Shown one piece after another: positions 24,611-40,500 of a stretch of 64,000 nucleotides of DNA. Numbering within the stretch: the stretch's first letter is position 1; every line of letters starts with the position of its first letter. A program made the position numbers and the translations under genes. The notes under the pieces were generated by a model that was given only the letters and a program-made list of their open reading frames with translations, was not told the origin of the DNA and did no database searches. Source of the stretch: Chrysomallon squamiferum (lineage: Eukaryota > Mollusca > Gastropoda > Neomphalida > Peltospiridae); NCBI GenBank assembly GCA_012295275.1, contig CM022670.1, positions 34,503,801 through 34,567,800 on the forward strand. Reading direction: 5' to 3'.

Positions 24611-24713
24611 CTTGCTTTCTCTGTGGTAGTAACGTGGGACAGGAAATTGTCTGAATGCATCTACTTTGACAATCATCTCATCATTGATACATTTTGGCAC
24701 AATCACTGCAAAT
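24611..24713 (-). pseudogene. MTMR9: MTMR9-like exon: phosphatase-domain start
   Basis: Acceptor CAG ends at 24714, donor GTGTTT follows 24611. It encodes 34 residues including VIVPKCINDE and FPVPRYYHRE, comparable to the MTMR9 segment with VTVPKSIDDE and FPVLSYYH. No stop. About three residues of the usual RHGGR stretch are absent. Confidence 0.8.
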
Positions 24714-24849
24714 CTGAAACAAATAAACAATACATATATATTAATAAAATTAAAAATAAAAATAAACTAAAATTTCAACATAATATATATATATATAGAT
24801 TCAGAAAAAAAATAAGTGTGGTGGTTGGTTAGGGATGGAGTTAACTTAC

Positions 24850-27240
24850 TGGGAGTCAAGTTGTTTCCCAAAGATGATAACAAAACATATCATAATATGA
24901 TGTTCATACAGTAATGATTCTATTTTCAACCATAACTCAACATGGCCGCATTTTCACAAGGCCATGACCATCACAGTAACACTGTTCACTCCACCAAAAG
25001 TGAAATTCTTGCCCGATTTAAAAGTATAAAGATAATTATTTCAGTGACACTCGTTTGTAAAATCTTCAGGAGCTGAAAAAAGCTGTTCTGAATTTTTTTG
25101 CAAGAGTGTTATTAGCATTTATATTTAATTGTTGATATGTAATTGGTGCCATACTGGTAATATTATATAATAATAAATTCAGTGTCTATCCAATGACTGG
25201 CATTGTTCACCAGTAAGTACAAATATGTACATGCATTAAACTTTAAATTTGTGCTGGAGGCTGTTTGCTTTAGCCTGTGGTTTCGATGGGTCTATGATAT
25301 CGAACAAATGTAGGTAGATGAATAATATTTCTCGCCCATGAGAGCTTGTTTCGTCCTCTATTAAAAAAAAAAGTGTGCACATTCTTTAAGGCACTGACAG
25401 TTTACTTCATTTTGTACACTTTTACCATGCTTTCTCGGAGCCTGACACAAGATAATTATTACGTTTAAATTCAGATTTTGCCATAACGCGCTAGACTGCA
25501 CTGAAACATTTTTTTTTGTACATTAAGTGATGCTACTTGGTTGATCTGAACGACGACTCGAATATTAATGTTGCGCTGTTGTGATCGAATACACAACGAT
25601 CGTTCATTTTGTCTCGTGATTTTCTTAGTTCCTTTGATTTGTTCTAGTTAGTAAAAGGAGTGCTTTACAAAAGCCCCTAATTTTTATTTTGCGTTTAACA
25701 CACGGAAGACAACCCCTCCCTCTGTAATCTGAAATGATTGCTATGTGCAAAACACCTACGCTGCTTGAGTCATCTCGCCTGAAACATCACATGCTTTTTC
25801 TCATTATACTTCCGGCTACGAAGGTTTCCAGCAACTGTCCATATTTACCTTTTCATAATCGCTTAGCTGTTCAGATGTTCGGGAAAAGATGCAATGTAAT
25901 TTCATCACGTTTTTATTTGAAGAACTATCTGTAGTTTTTGTAACCGCAATAAACTTACACTCAGATGAGAATTTTTTTTCTCCTGACCTCTTAACAACAA
26001 AACAGCCTAATGTTGTTTTTTTCCCCATTTCGCTTTCTGGGCAGATCGGACATGATTTTAATACATAAAATACGAATTTGAACTTACTTGGCTGCGTGGA
26101 AATCTTGCAAACTAGATTGACTGGTGTGCCGTAATCAGTGAAACCGACGAAATTACGCTTACGCAGTGTGGCCAATGTACGTCACAAAACAAAGTTCGAC
26201 TGAAATTGCTTTTATTTTAATTACAGTTGTGAAAAATATCTCACCAAATACTTTTCTCGAGTTAAAGGAAAGAAAGCCTATTAATTTTTTACCGCCATGC
26301 TTTCTTCGAAGGTATGTATTGTAGGTTTTGAGAGTATCTTGCGTTTAGCCGAGATATTCTTAAAAACGGCAATACATACATTAGAATGATACATGGCGGG
26401 AAAATGTTTAATATATCTAATGCACTGTAGACTTTATTTCAGCTAATTTTTGAATGGATTTGGTGAGATATCAACCAACTGTAATTAAAATACATCCGAT
26501 TTCAGTCGAAAAAAAAAAAAAAATGATGTCACTACGTTGTTTTGTGACAAAGACTGGCAACCCTGTTACGATAAAGATGACATTATTAAACGTCACAGAT
26601 ACAAACCGTTTACGGGTTTTTGTGACATCATGTTTAATGTATTTTTACTAAAAAAATTACTAGCAAATTTTGACCAGGAGAGTGACTGTCAGTAAATTTG
26701 TAAAATTCACTAATTATGTATGGAATGAACATAAAAAATTTAAAAATTCTCAGGAGGGGGGGTGTGGCCAGACACACTATTCACCATCCTGGATCGGACA
26801 CAGTGCTGGTATGGTGGGTTTTGGCTTTCCGTTTGCCAGATCATACCTTTTTATTTCCTGAAGTTCACGTGTTTATTTGTTATTGTTGTTTATGCATTTT
26901 TTAACTGATATATCAAATATCAGTGCCAAAACATCACAGACTAACAAGAGATGGATGTCTCTGAAGCTTGGTATGTCTCAGCTTAGGGGCCTTTTTGGCA
27001 AAAATAAAATACAAAGGTTTTTAAAAATACAAATGAATAAAACTTTTTTTTTTTTTGAATGATTCATTCAGCTTTGCTTTTTTGATTGGCGCTTTGCTTC
27101 AACTGGGATTGGTTAGGACTATCCGACTTTATTAGGCTTGTACTAGTCATCTTTTAAAAAAAAAATCAAAATTTTAATAAAATAATAAATAAAATATAAT
27201 AAATTTTTTTTTTTAAAAATAACATAATAATAATCAATTT
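24850..27240. other. non-coding region upstream of the MTMR9-like locus
   Basis: No coding exon recognised. 25400-26400 is less AT-rich and has some CpG. A - strand segment ending CGCAGCCAA|GTAAGT (cut near 26085) and a + strand segment ATGCTTTCTTCGAAG|GTATGT (26297-26311) look like first exons facing apart and could mark a bidirectional promoter near 26180-26290; neither could be linked to a downstream exon. 26740-27000 looks like repeat-derived unique sequence. Confidence 0.35.
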
Positions 27241-27247
27241 TAAATCT

Positions 27248-27253
27248 TTTATT
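27248..27253 (-). terminator. AATAAA overlapping the stop codon
   Basis: The last codons GAA TAA AAG contain the poly(A) hexamer AATAAA, so the message would have almost no 3' UTR. Confidence 0.45.
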
Positions 27254-27578
27254 CACAATATTTTAATGTTTTATATAACATTAATACTTGTTTACAACAT
27301 TTTCTTTTTCTTGACCATTTTAATATTCCTCTCATTCCTCTATACATTGTTTTATATTCTTCATCCATATCAGAATAATTTTGATGGCAAATCATTAATT
27401 GTTCAGATAATTCTTCTATCACATCGTTTAGAAATTGTTCGAATGGTATTTGCTTCCAATAATTGATTCTTGTATATACGAAATATAAATTTTCCAAACA
27501 ATATTCTCTTCTATGACGTTTATTTGTATACAATCCTAATGGTCCAAAATACTCGTGAATCCAATATATCTTCGTCAT
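27249..27578 (-). CDS. compact unknown gene, 109-residue basic protein
   Basis: I do not recognise this protein. ATG at 27578-27576 in context AAGAAGAATGA; TAA at 27251-27249. The peptide is rich in Tyr, Trp, Lys and Arg, starts MTKIYWIHEYFGP, has a probable amphipathic middle (FEQFLNDVIEELSEQL), and ends in a basic Cys-containing tail (WSRKRKCCK). No signal peptide or membrane segment. The gene layout supports reality: 22 bases upstream of the ATG is an acceptor (TTTTACAG, exon from 27600), 91 bases further a donor (AAAG|GTAAGT), and AATAAA overlaps the stop codon. Its own ATG-to-stop frame is uninterrupted in DNA that is otherwise dense with stops. It could be a lineage-specific gene, a mobile-element accessory gene or a piece of an integrated DNA element. 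Confidence 0.5.
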   Translation of the reverse strand: MTKIYWIHEYFGPLGLYTNKRHRREYCLENLYFVYTRINYWKQIPFEQFLNDVIEELSEQLMICHQNYSDMDEEYKTMYRGMRGILKWSRKRKCCKQVLMLYKTLKYCE

Positions 27579-27600
27579 TCTTCTTAAATGTTATATTAAT

Positions 27601-27691
27601 CTGTAAAATAAAATATATTAAAATGTTACAATAAAATTTAGTAAAATTAATCAGCTATATTTATTAAATAAAATAAATTAATTAAACTTAC
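27601..27691 (-). other. 91-bp 5' UTR intron of the compact gene
   Basis: Donor GTAAGT from 27691, acceptor TTTTACAG ending at 27601. The upstream exon ends ATAACCAAAG at 27692. A short AT-rich TATA-like stretch (TTTTTTATACC, about 27845-27856) lies upstream and could be the core promoter. An upstream ATG in the first exon reaches a stop within a few codons after splicing. Confidence 0.5.
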
Positions 27692-27859
27692 CTTTGGTTA
27701 TGGACATCAACAAATTTCGAAAATATTTTGAAGATAAAATAAATAATAATAATATATATATTTGAAAATTAAAACTTTCAAAATGTTGAATCATTCTAAC
27801 TGCGCAATTAATTTGATACTACTTCCTGATCATCCCACCACTTGGTATAAAAAATAGTA

Positions 27860-29660
27860 AAATCAATTGAAACCATTTAAGTCAAGTATTTTGTTTGAAA
27901 AAAGGTAACAAAACTTTCAACAAAAGAAAAACATCTTTAATCTTTTCTTTTCTTTTTCTCTTTCTTTTCTTTTCTTTTTCCCTTTCTTTTCCAAAATCTT
28001 TTCTTTTCTTTTTCAAAAAAACAGTTTCTTAGAAAACAAAGAGAACAATTTAAGTCAATTTGTGTCTTTTTTATAACAAGCCAAAACCTTCGCACTTTCT
28101 AAAGCTGGGCCTGGATACAATGTACTGTATTTAGTCGAAATTTACAGTACTAACAACAATAGTTTAAAAAAGCATAGTTTATGAAAGAAATAAAAGACAT
28201 GCATTACATTAAATGTCTGTAATAAAGATGCAAAAAGTGTTTTATACGATGCAAAGATGGACAAGTTGTTCCAATTATACATCAACCAGTTTTCTTGGCA
28301 TTAGAAGAGAAATTGTATTAATCAACAGCAGACATGTTCTTTCTGTTTGCTCTGCAGACAGTGGTACCAGATAAACACAAGTACGAAAACAGTCGAACAG
28401 ATCTAACCACCTAAACTTATGGATTTCATAATTATATTTAAATATCTATATATATAGCACATCTTCAATACAAGTATCAGAATGAGTAATATATATAAAT
28501 AATATATTTTTGAATATACAACAAACATAAATAGATACACTGATTTTGGAGTTACCTTGAAAAAAAAAAAAAAAAAAAAGTTAAAAAAACTAGTATCTGA
28601 GGTATTTATTTCTAATATAAGATGATGGAAAATCTAAAATAGATCACAAAAAAATATAATAATAAAAAAATAACGTTATTTTAAAATAAAAGTTGTTTGT
28701 GTTTTTTATATTTAACACAGAGGCATGGATTCCGACTAAATCTTAAATAAATAAACAAACAAAAACAAAATAATCTTGATTATTTCCGACACCACTACCA
28801 CAGTACCAGTATCATACCATTCCTACTTCTGTTACTAGAAACACCAGCATTACTGTTACTACTGCTGTTATCATTTCAACTGCTAGCTGTTGTTCCTAAT
28901 ACTACCACCACTACTACTACTGCAAGAACAGAAACAACTACTACAGCTACTACTGCTATAACATCGCCGTTGCTGCTGCTACAATTGTTACTACTTGTTT
29001 AGGATCACCATTTGTGCTTTTGTAGTAAATTTATACATCTGCATTTATAAAAGAAGAAAGTGACCGGCCAAAAAAATGTTATTAAAAATCCGTCCGTGCT
29101 AAAAATGTACTTACATCCACGCTTATTTTTTGAAAAGATTACTACTATATGTGTGTGCATTTAACAATAAATAACTAATTCGCAACAACAAAAACAAAAA
29201 TTTCCTTTGTTCCAATTGCTCTTTCTTTGGTGATCCACCACTGTTTGCTTACTTTAACATTAACGTTTACTGCGGATGCTGGTCAGTGTCTGAAGACAAA
29301 GCTTTCAGGCTGAAAACGTGTTAGTCTGATTAAAAAAAAGAGAGAACAAAATATATATATATAAAAACACACACACATACATATGTATGAATTGTTAGGC
29401 GTATCAAATAACAACAGCGTTGTAAATACGTTTTTTCTTCGCTACCTCATTACATGTTAATTGGATTTGTGAAATCTTTGTACGTTTCGATGACAACGAA
29501 CATCAAAACATAACGATAGATGTATCTGTATAAATACTTTAAACAATCAGATCCTCAAGGCAAACCTATATATTAAATATAATGTTACCGCTTATTAAGA
29601 CGTTTGATTAAGGGTATTTAGCTAAACAGATTTTTTCGGCGTACCAGTTGCTGTTTATCT
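27860..29660. other. intergenic
   Basis: No gene supported. Holds a T/C-rich TTTTCTTTTC patch (27940-28015), A tracts (28560-28580) and a degenerate trinucleotide stretch (about 28790-29000). 29230-29330 is more complex sequence of unknown nature. Confidence 0.5.
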
Positions 29661-29665
29661 GCAGC

Positions 29666-32922
<3,257 letters not shown>

Positions 32923-34396
32923 ACAACTGAACCCGATCCATGGGTGATAGAGCAAACTAAAAACACAAGTACATGTGTGTATATGTGTATGTGTATGTGC
33001 ATACGTATATGTATGTATATGCACACACACACACAAACATATTACACCATGAATGCTTCAAAAGAGTAAGTAGTAGTAATTAAAACAGGAAAGAAATGTT
33101 TAAAAAGTATCTCCAAATTAAACCCGTCTCACTTAAATAAAACACCAGTTAACCGACAGACAATTTGAACTAATAAATAACACAAACACAGCATACAAGT
33201 TTGAATGAGTTTTAATCAACAGAATGTAGTAAAAAAAAACAAGAACGATAAGTAACAATAACAACATTTTGATTCAGGGTTCTACAGTATTGCACTTCAT
33301 CGTTATAAAATGACAGTATCAGAAAGTAAGTGTATATTTTTTAAACAGTATGTGCAGGTTCTGTGAACACATGTATACATAAAATAATAATAAAATTCTG
33401 AAGGAAAATCCATAAGAAATATTAACCCAATAAAGAAAATGTCTAAGCCTTGTTAATTTAATATTAAAGTCAGTTGTTAGCTTATGCTTCTATAAATTTT
33501 CAAAAATAACCTATTTAGATCGATTCTAAACAAATATACTCCTGGACATACAAAGATTCATACCTACTAAGTAATTCCCTGGCTTATTAATTTTAAATTA
33601 AACAATTAATACTTTTGTGATTTATGACACATTATTGCATAGGGCTTTCTCCAACATGTTCAAGTTTTGTCAGAATGACTCTTCGGTGCAAGTCTGGGAA
33701 TATCTGTAATTCAATCATTAATGGTAACCTGTTTTATTAACTTTGCGACCAAAAAACCCCATATTAATGATTTCATTGAAAATACAGCTATGTAGCTAAA
33801 ATGTCAGACAATTTGTAATGCTGTGAAAAACCCTCAAACAAAGACATAATTAGTGAATAAACATGAGTTGTTGAATTATTTTTATGCGACAAGAATTGGT
33901 CTGATAAAACTGAAAAGGCTTCTGAATCAAGGCAAACCAGAAAATTAATGGCATATTGATGTTATGATGTTTAAGTAGAAGGTCCATTGCATTTATTATT
34001 TTAAATTCTTTCATTAATGCGATTTCACTGCACTGTCCCATGCAGACAGAATTAAGATTCAGAAATCAAACAGTACTGATTCATTTTCATTCAGTGTTCC
34101 TCCATTACCAAAGACAATGGGTATATTATTTTTTTGTTCCTGTTTATTGTCACAGAGATTACAAAACCCATGGAGTGAAGCCTATGAATTTAATGAAATG
34201 AGAATTACTTGACATATAATAATACTGACAGTGCAGTGTGCAAAGAGATGACATTTAATAGATATTTGTTAATTTATATCATTTAATCATCCCCATTTTA
34301 GAGCAGAACTAAATAATAAAATAATAATAAATAATAATAATAATAATAAAATAATGATAATTAAATAATAATAATAATAATAATAATAAAATAATA

Positions 34397-34427
<31 letters not shown>

Positions 34428-37400
34428 GTAATAATAATGAAAATAGTGATAATAACAATAACAATAATAATGATGATAAAGTTACTATTTGTTCATTCCT
34501 ATTTTCCTATGGTTTTTACAATTAACTATAAAAATTTCTATTTCTTTTTCCTTTTTTTTTTTAATGTAGTTTATTGTTCAGGATGGTATCAGAAGCCATT
34601 ATTAACATAACAATAATCCAAACAACCCAGATTGTGTTACATTTTCTCTAGGGAATATCCTACTAACCTTTAATCTGAATTAACAACGTGAGAATAATGT
34701 TAATCTATTTGTCATTACCCTATTTTGATCTAAAACACTGGTAGATTATTTCAGTAAATAATTAATAACCTTAACACAAATATAAAGCAAACGTTTATGG
34801 GGATAATAAAATTGTCTGTTAATGAACAATGAAATAACCAAGCATTCAGCTCGGAAATGGCCATACCTTAAAATAAAATTATTTAAAAGAATATCTGGGT
34901 CAGAACAGTTAATGAATTTATATTTAGTTTCCATGGTTTCTGTTTGGATCATCTGAACAATAAGCAATTTAAAATGAAGGTAGAATAATCAATGGTCTAT
35001 TATATAGATAGTAAGTTTGTTTTCCATACTAGCTGAACAAGGAACAATTTAAAACGTAGAAAAAACAATTAATAATCAAAATGAATAGTCAGTGAGTTTT
35101 TTCAATGGTCAAATCATCAGGTACCAGGTTTATTTTCTGTACTGACTTAATAAAGAACAATTTAGAATGCAGACAAAAATCAACGGCTATTTCTGTATAT
35201 AGATACAGAATTTTCAAATGGATAAATAGGTAGAGCTTGTTTTCTGGACCATTTTAACAAAGACCAATTCAAATAGTTATCAAAAGTTAAATAAGAAATG
35301 GGTACAGTACAGTAATTAAGCTAAATTAAAATATGACCAACTGAAATTTTGTTGATGAATATTGAAATCTGTAGTAAATTATTCAGTGATCAGACCATTA
35401 ACAATCAGTCATAAATCAATCTTAAAATCTTGCATCAGGATAATTTAGATGGACCCTAGAATGGTGAGATTATTTTCTGAACTGGTTTATAAGCAATTTA
35501 ACATACAGATATATTTTTCCTATTGGTTGTTCACTGATAATTCATTAAAGAAATATGAAAATGCACCAGTGTAAAATAATTTTAAGTTTTGTAAGCTAAA
35601 AAAACAAACAAATTCCAGTTATTTTGATAATGACTTAAAAAGGCTTAAAAGGATTCCTGAGAAAAACATTATAGTCTTTATTTCTATTTTCTATTTAACA
35701 AATTTCTTTTCTGCATTCATCTACTTCATTGCACATAAAATATTAAAATGACTTGGAAGTGTAATATGTTTGTAACATCTTAGAATCTGAATTAGGCACA
35801 GAGATCATAATAATAATAATAATAATAATAAAAAATATTAATTGTAATAACAAATAATAAAATAATAATGATGACAATAACAGTAATAATAATAAAAAAT
35901 TTGAAATTTGTTATTTATTTGTAATTTGTCATGTCACAAAATTAATAAAAAATGGATTCATTTTCATTTTCTTTAGCTTATGTTTTATCTCAATAAATAA
36001 TCAATTGTTAGGAGTGTACACATCAAAGTTGCATTCCTTGAAACATCTGAATAATTTGGAATTCTACAACTGTATGAAGATAACATACCTTAAGTAAATC
36101 ACCTACTTGTACTAGTATTCTGTAAATAACCACAACTTAAGAAGTTACTAGTTGCCTTAGTTAAGTAATCCTATTACTTAGTTGTTCCATCTTAATCTTT
36201 TAGTACCTAGCTGGATTAGCAAGCAGTACCAGCACACACTTATATCAATAATTGATCTAGATCTGTTTGGTTTTAATGTGTTTAGACATTATGTTATGGC
36301 AAAATAAACACAAGGTGGTAGAGTTTACTAAAATGGATGGATTATTTGACAAGTTGAGGTAGATTTAAAAAAAGATGCAAACAGATTAAAATATCTGTCC
36401 TTGTTATCTTTTTTGTATATATAAAAGAAAACCATTATTGCTCTGGTATTACACGTTACTGGTATAATCTTACTCCTGTTTGTAATTTATACAGGCCATG
36501 TTGTTTCGTGTGTGTGTGTGTGTGTTATATGATCATTTTTTTTTTTTTTTAACAATATGAATTTAAAACCGTTTCAATTAGTAAAATGATATTTCTGGAA
36601 TTTTTTAAATCTCATTTCTGAATAATAATAATATAAGCCAAGTGGATACATACATAAAATTCTGAACACATTTTAGTTTGACCTGTATTTCAACACTTTA
36701 CCTCTTTATTTTGTACTGAATCTATAAAAGTTTAAATTACTCTATGTCTTGCCCTGAAAAAAAAAAAAAAAGGTACTGGAAATCAACATCACTTGAGCAA
36801 ATAAAGCAACAATTTTCTTCACATTTCTCACATATAAACATTATTATTCCTTCCACATAACCTGAGCATATACTTTTGATTGCTGTTTATAAATATCAAA
36901 ATCAACTTTCCAGACAAATTCATTGATTAATATTGCTTTTATATAATTGCAAATACAGAAAGAAAATAACATTTCTGGAAGTGAAAAATATTTGTCAAGT
37001 CGTCAGCTAGATAAAAGATTGGACAGCACAGAAATTGTATTTAAAAGAAATATTTTAGTTTCCCTGCTTCCTGAAAGATGTTATATTGTAATGAAAAAAA
37101 TTGTTCTCTCAAAATTCTCTTAAATGGATGGCACAGACATTACATCCCATCAATTTCATATCAGAAATAATTCTTAAACGTTCCAGAACAAATAGACTGA
37201 ACATACCCCAACACTTAGAGAGTGCATGAAGTAAATAACAAGTGCAGATAAAAAAAACTACTGAACAAAGATGGCAATCCCATGCTCTATTGAAAGAAAC
37301 AAAGGTATCCAGTAATTATCTGTAGAAAATACATTTCTGGTGGTAAATCCTAGTAACAGATAATGACACTGAACAAATATAATGTTACAGTAGTTGAAAA

Positions 37401-37586
37401 TCCGCTCAGCTTGTGGAGAATATTTGTTCTTTCATCCGGATATGGTGATCAGATTTGGAAGAAATAATCCAGGGGACGTTACTCTTGTTGGTAAGGCTGT
37501 ACGAAGGAACAATCCAAGGGACGTTACTCCTGCTGATTAAGGCAGTTGTTGGAAACTGCTGTAATATTAAAGATTTATGGTGGTTT
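32923..37586. other. intergenic region between convergent genes
   Basis: Lies between the 3' ends of the lectin gene and INTU. AATAAA at 33136-33141 may end the lectin transcript. (TAA)n microsatellites lie at 34310-34440 and 35805-35895. A degenerate tandem repeat is listed separately. No gene was recognised. Confidence 0.5.
34900..35560. repeat. ~90-125-bp degenerate tandem repeat, about five copies
   Basis: Blocks resembling TTTGTTTTCC(A/T)TACT, GAACAA(G/T)GAACAATTTA(A/G)AA and CAATGGTCTAT recur near 34930, 35019, 35127, 35238 and 35468. Old and uneven. Confidence 0.5.
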
Positions 37587-40500
37587 TCAACCAGGATTAA
37601 GCAAACTGAAACCAAGATGAAAAGCCATCTCAACCAGATTTTGTGGTGTGGATTCATGGAAGCACACATATAACTCTCTCTTTACTGGACGGGAAAATTT
37701 CCTTCTGTAAAGGTAAAAAAAAAAAAAAAATTAAATTAAATAAATAAATAGTAATAAAAATATAACAACATACTTTCAGAATATAATCAGTTAAATAACA
37801 GCTCTTGCAGTTTATAATAATAGTTCATAATTTATAAAATAACTCTAAAAATGTTTACATCTATGTGATTCTGAATCTTACCTAAAACAGCCTTGAAAAA
37901 AAAAAAATAAAACAAAGACATGCTTCAGAACAGCTTGATTGCTCTGATTAACACATTAATTTTTTTTTTCACTCACTCACTCACTCAATTAAAAAATAAT
38001 AAAAAATATACTAATAAATAATAATAATACCGGTAAAAATTGTAAATGATTAGTATTGTGATTATATTGTTTATAACTGATACCAACCCTACAACCCAGT
38101 AGCTGAGTGAAGTTTTAGATTTTTTTCCATCTGTCGACTCTGCCTGAAACAAGACACCATGTTCCCGAACTCTCCTCATTGTGTTGTCTGTGTCAAACAT
38201 TGGCTCTTCATCATTATACTGATCCTGTGTGAAAAATATATAAATAAATAAGTAAATAAGTAAGTAAATAAATAAATAAATAAGTAAGTAAGAAAGTAAA
38301 TAAATAAATAAAATAAAATATAAAATAAATAAAAAAAATTAACTAAATTGAATTAAATTAAATTAATAAATAAATAAATACAGTAACAACAAAAATAATA
38401 ATTAAAAAATCATTTTCTAATGGCAGATTTTTTAATACAAGTATTTTTTTTTTGGTACAATTTCTCGATTATAGATTACATTAGGTTTAAAGGTTACATT
38501 ACAAATTTAAAGAAGATTTAAATCCAGTTTTATTTCTCTCTTTCTCAGAAAAGTGTTTTTCCTTTGATTGCTTTAAAACAAAAACAGTTTAATATACTTT
38601 TTTTTCTGTGTCATTTAATAAATAACACATTGTAATATTTCAAAATAACAAATATTGTAATGTACTAATATTTTATTTTAAAAAGTGTAACAGTTTCAAT
38701 TTTGAAAAAAATACAATAAATAAATAAATGAACAATAACAATTATAATAAATACAAACATACATAAATAAATACATAGTAATAACAATAACAAAACAAAT
38801 AGGTAAAAGATACTAACCTTATGCTGAGATGAAAGTGTAAAGATGTGTTTGATTTGAGCAGAACACTTGTAAAAGTTGTGCAGCAGTTTGTTGTGAGGAA
38901 GACTTTGTTTCACAGTGGAAGGTGGACAAATACAAACTCCACTCACAGAGTCGCTGTGTATGTAGTGAAACAAACAACTAGTTTTCCCTGAGGCAATTCT
39001 GAAAACAAATAGATAAATTTAGAACATTAAATTTTAAATGTGTGTTTGTGTGTGTATGTATATATATATATATATATATATATAACATGAAAATATGATA
39101 CTTGTAAAATATTATCTATTCACAAAATTAAGATTTAATAATCTGTATCATATTTATGACAACTGATCAAATTTTATCAGATTACCAATCTCATTACAGT
39201 TTAAGGTTTTAAGGAGTATAAGCATTTAACATCTCCATATATATATATATATACCGGTAAAAATTGTAAATGATTAGTATTGTTTATAACTGATACTAAC
39301 CCTACAACCCAGTAGCTGAGTGAAGTATTATATATATGTAAAATACATTTTAAAATAAACAATAACAACTTACTTTAAAGAACATTCATTTAAGTGGGTA
39401 AAGGTAAATCTGACAGTGATGTGACTGGTTCACTAGCAGTAGGAAACAAACGCGTCTTCCTGTTACTCTGTAAAATAATATTTTATATGTATGGATTTAT
39501 GAATGGCTGTGTCTGTTTATCTATGAGTGTGTCTGTGCATGTGCAATCTGACCAACCATTAAAACTTCACAGTTATTCTGTTTTAAAGTATTAGAGTTGA
39601 CCTAATTACTGAGTAGAGCCAGAAATGCTATATTTCTTCCATACGATATTTAAGAGACCTTCTTCAGTGTCAACTCCTACCTTTAACATCTGATTTACTC
39701 TGAGCTAATAAATTCAGAAATAACTGGTTACGTATTTCCCATGCAATGATCTGGATTACTGCCACATGACTAAGATATCAGAAAAACAGTGTTAAAGAGA
39801 AATTATCTGTAAAATGTATTTAAAAGTAAACTGATTTACCTTAAAGATTCCATCACTGCCACCAAAACCACTAGATGCGTCTGATTCTACAGACTGCTTT
39901 CTGTGGTTGTTTAATACTGGTCTAAGAGAGACAACTCCAGCTGATGGAAAATTTAGACTGGTTTTCAAGATATCATCTGAACCTTTCCCTGAAACAAAGT
40001 ATAAGATGTCCCATAAGTTTTAAATCTGAGAAAAATAAAGAAAATAAAAAAAAAAAGAAGAGGTAATTAAAAAAAGTTTAATCCTAATTTTCACCAGGTG
40101 CATTTTTTCCCATTCCAAACAACTGGTTAACAAATTAGACTTTGATATGTGTTTTACTGTCCAATCAACAAGCTATACAAAATAAGTATAAAACAGCAGT
40201 TATAAATAAGTTTAAACAGATTAATTTATTATTAATAAGCTAAACAAAATAAGTATAAAATAGCTGTAATTAATTATTAATAAGCTGTACAAAATAAGTA
40301 TAAAACAGCTGTTATACATTAATTTATTATCAATAAGCTATATAAGATAAGTATAAAATAGCTGTTATACATTAATTTATCATCAATAAGCTATATAAGA
40401 TAAGTATAAAATAGCTGTAATTAATTATTAATAAGCTATATAAAATAAGTATAAAATAGCTGTTATACATTAATTTATCATCAATAAGCTATATAAGATA

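Larger units (their letters stand above)
17839..24713 (-). pseudogene. MTMR9: MTMR9-like myotubularin pseudogene
   Basis: Five exons on the - strand spell out parts of a myotubularin-related protein closest, from memory, to MTMR9, a catalytically dead family member that partners active phosphoinositide phosphatases. In order: 24713-24611 (start of the phosphatase-like domain), 23285-23129 (RRCKDDE...GYIVDIR block), 19563-19479 (WQQFPCSFE...FL block), 19069-19015 and 17933-17839 (LNPMFDPN block). All splice sites are GT-AG and, where exons adjoin, phases agree. Yet five in-frame stops are present: TGA at 23273-23271 and 23189-23187, TGA at 19031-19029, TGA across the 19015/17933 junction at the Trp of SLW, and TAA at 17899-17897. 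Exons for the region carrying the HCX5R-type loop should lie between 23129 and 19563 and were not seen; that gap holds hAT debris. Upstream GRAM-domain exons and the C-terminus were not found either. A decayed copy is the best reading; a recoded or mis-assembled gene is less likely. Confidence 0.8.

Noticed and set aside
33270-33300. CAGGGTTC word as another hAT end
   Set aside because: Only the first eight bases match; the following sequence lacks the repeated TTTTGGAAA words seen at 22195-22319.
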